Assembly: GCA_030039095.1 (NCBI GenBank)
Contig: JASHQP010000537.1
Location: 1 to 5,387 of the forward strand
Source: Streptosporangiaceae bacterium
GTDB taxonomy: Bacteria > Actinomycetota > Actinomycetes > Streptosporangiales > Streptosporangiaceae
Direction: 5' to 3'
Length of the DNA stretch: 5,387 bases
The translations under genes and the position numbers were made by a program. Below are positions 5,089 through 5,387 of the stretch, one piece after another; within the stretch, counting starts at the first letter, position 1, and every line of letters starts with the position of its first letter. The notes below the pieces were generated by a model that was given only the letters and a program-made list of their open reading frames with translations, made no database searches and had not been told where the DNA came from.

Positions 5089-5387
5089 CTAGAGATCCTG
5101 CAGCCCACTGACGACTTGCTCGAGCAGTTGCCGGTCTGGAGGGAGCCAGTTGACAGCCTTGGAGAGAGCCGGCACGGCGGTTGGCCCGCTGCGGCCGGGC
5201 AGTTCGCGCAGGTCCCATGCGTAGATCGGTAGCTCGGCCCAGACTACCTTGCCGCCGAGGTGGTGGTGGCGGGCACCCCAGCGCGAGGCGAGCTGGTCGA
5301 CGATCGCAAGCCCCCGGCCGCCTTCGTCATCCGGTGCTGCCTGCAGAACCTTCGGTTCGTCAGGGCTGGCATCCCAGACCTCGATGA
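5089..5387 (-). CDS. ATP-binding protein, HATPase_c_2 / anti-sigma-factor-like kinase, C-terminal part (N-terminus outside window)
   Basis: A minus-strand frame is open from the right edge to a TAG at 5091-5089 and gives 98 residues. It lacks a start because the gene begins beyond 5387. Counting from the first full codon, IEVWDASPDEP (1-11) is the G1-type strand with D5. DDEGGRGLAIVDQLASRWG (19-37) is the glycine-rich lid and G2 box of a Bergerat ATP-binding fold, and GGKVVWAELP (44-53) is the terminal strand. This order is the signature of the many small Streptomyces ATPases related to RsbW/SpoIIAB and to domains fused with SpoIIE phosphatases. They act as serine kinases or ATP-binding regulators in the cytosol, often tied to sigma factor or antisigma control. 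A 45-residue C-terminal extension (54-98) has no motif I recognise. The N-box is outside the window. It converges on the permease with a 61-base gap and probably has no link to the exporter. Confidence 0.88.
   Translation of the reverse strand, partial: IEVWDASPDEPKVLQAAPDDEGGRGLAIVDQLASRWGARHHHLGGKVVWAELPIYAWDLRELPGRSGPTAVPALSKAVNWLPPDRQLLEQVVSGLQDL

Noticed and set aside
5181..5387. Plus-strand frame opposite the right-edge ATPase gene
   Set aside because: It is low-complexity Arg/Gly/Pro sequence. The minus strand here gives a clear HATPase with GGRGL and GGKVVWAELP motifs.

Overview
The window reads as chromosome of a high-GC actinomycete, most likely Streptomyces or a close relative. 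The coding frames end strongly in G/C. The families are typical of that group: a GT1-type glycosyltransferase, an XRE/ImmA-IrrE metallopeptidase regulator, a TetR-ABC-ABC2 export operon, and a small HATPase of the anti-sigma type. Two genes also appear to start on leaderless transcripts. There are seven protein genes, two of them cut by the window edges. I see no rRNA, tRNA, CRISPR array, transposase or integrase.

Layout. Bases 1-513 (+) hold the C-terminal half of a GT1-family glycosyltransferase. It converges on a minus-strand pair read from right to left: an unrecognised 208-aa protein with a very acidic tail (2464-1838), then, 32 bases on, a 401-aa XRE-like/ImmA-IrrE protein with an intact HEAGH zinc motif (1805-600). 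A 251-base divergent region (2465-2715) separates this pair from a plus-strand operon: a TetR repressor (2716-3336), an ABC ATPase (3341-4255) and an ABC-2 permease (4245-5027). At the right edge a minus-strand gene (from 5387 down to 5089) encodes the C-terminal part of an ATP-binding HATPase_c_2-like protein. It has no visible start in the window.

How they fit together. The TetR-ABC-permease genes form one tight transcription unit. TetR and the ATPase are separated by 4 bases, and the ATPase and permease overlap by 11 bases. The TetR gene seems to be read from a leaderless promoter (TTGACC - 17 bp - CAATAT, six bases before ATG). A 36-bp nested palindrome lies across its -10 and start codon, which fits autorepression of an exporter operon. 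The opposing pair has its own leaderless-looking promoter (TTGATG - 17 bp - TAATTT, seven bases before GTG). The pair (unknown acidic-tailed protein plus HTH-metallopeptidase) is the most likely place for an undescribed system. ImmA-type proteases commonly cleave or relieve a partner regulator, so the unknown protein is a natural candidate partner. That link is inference from gene order only.
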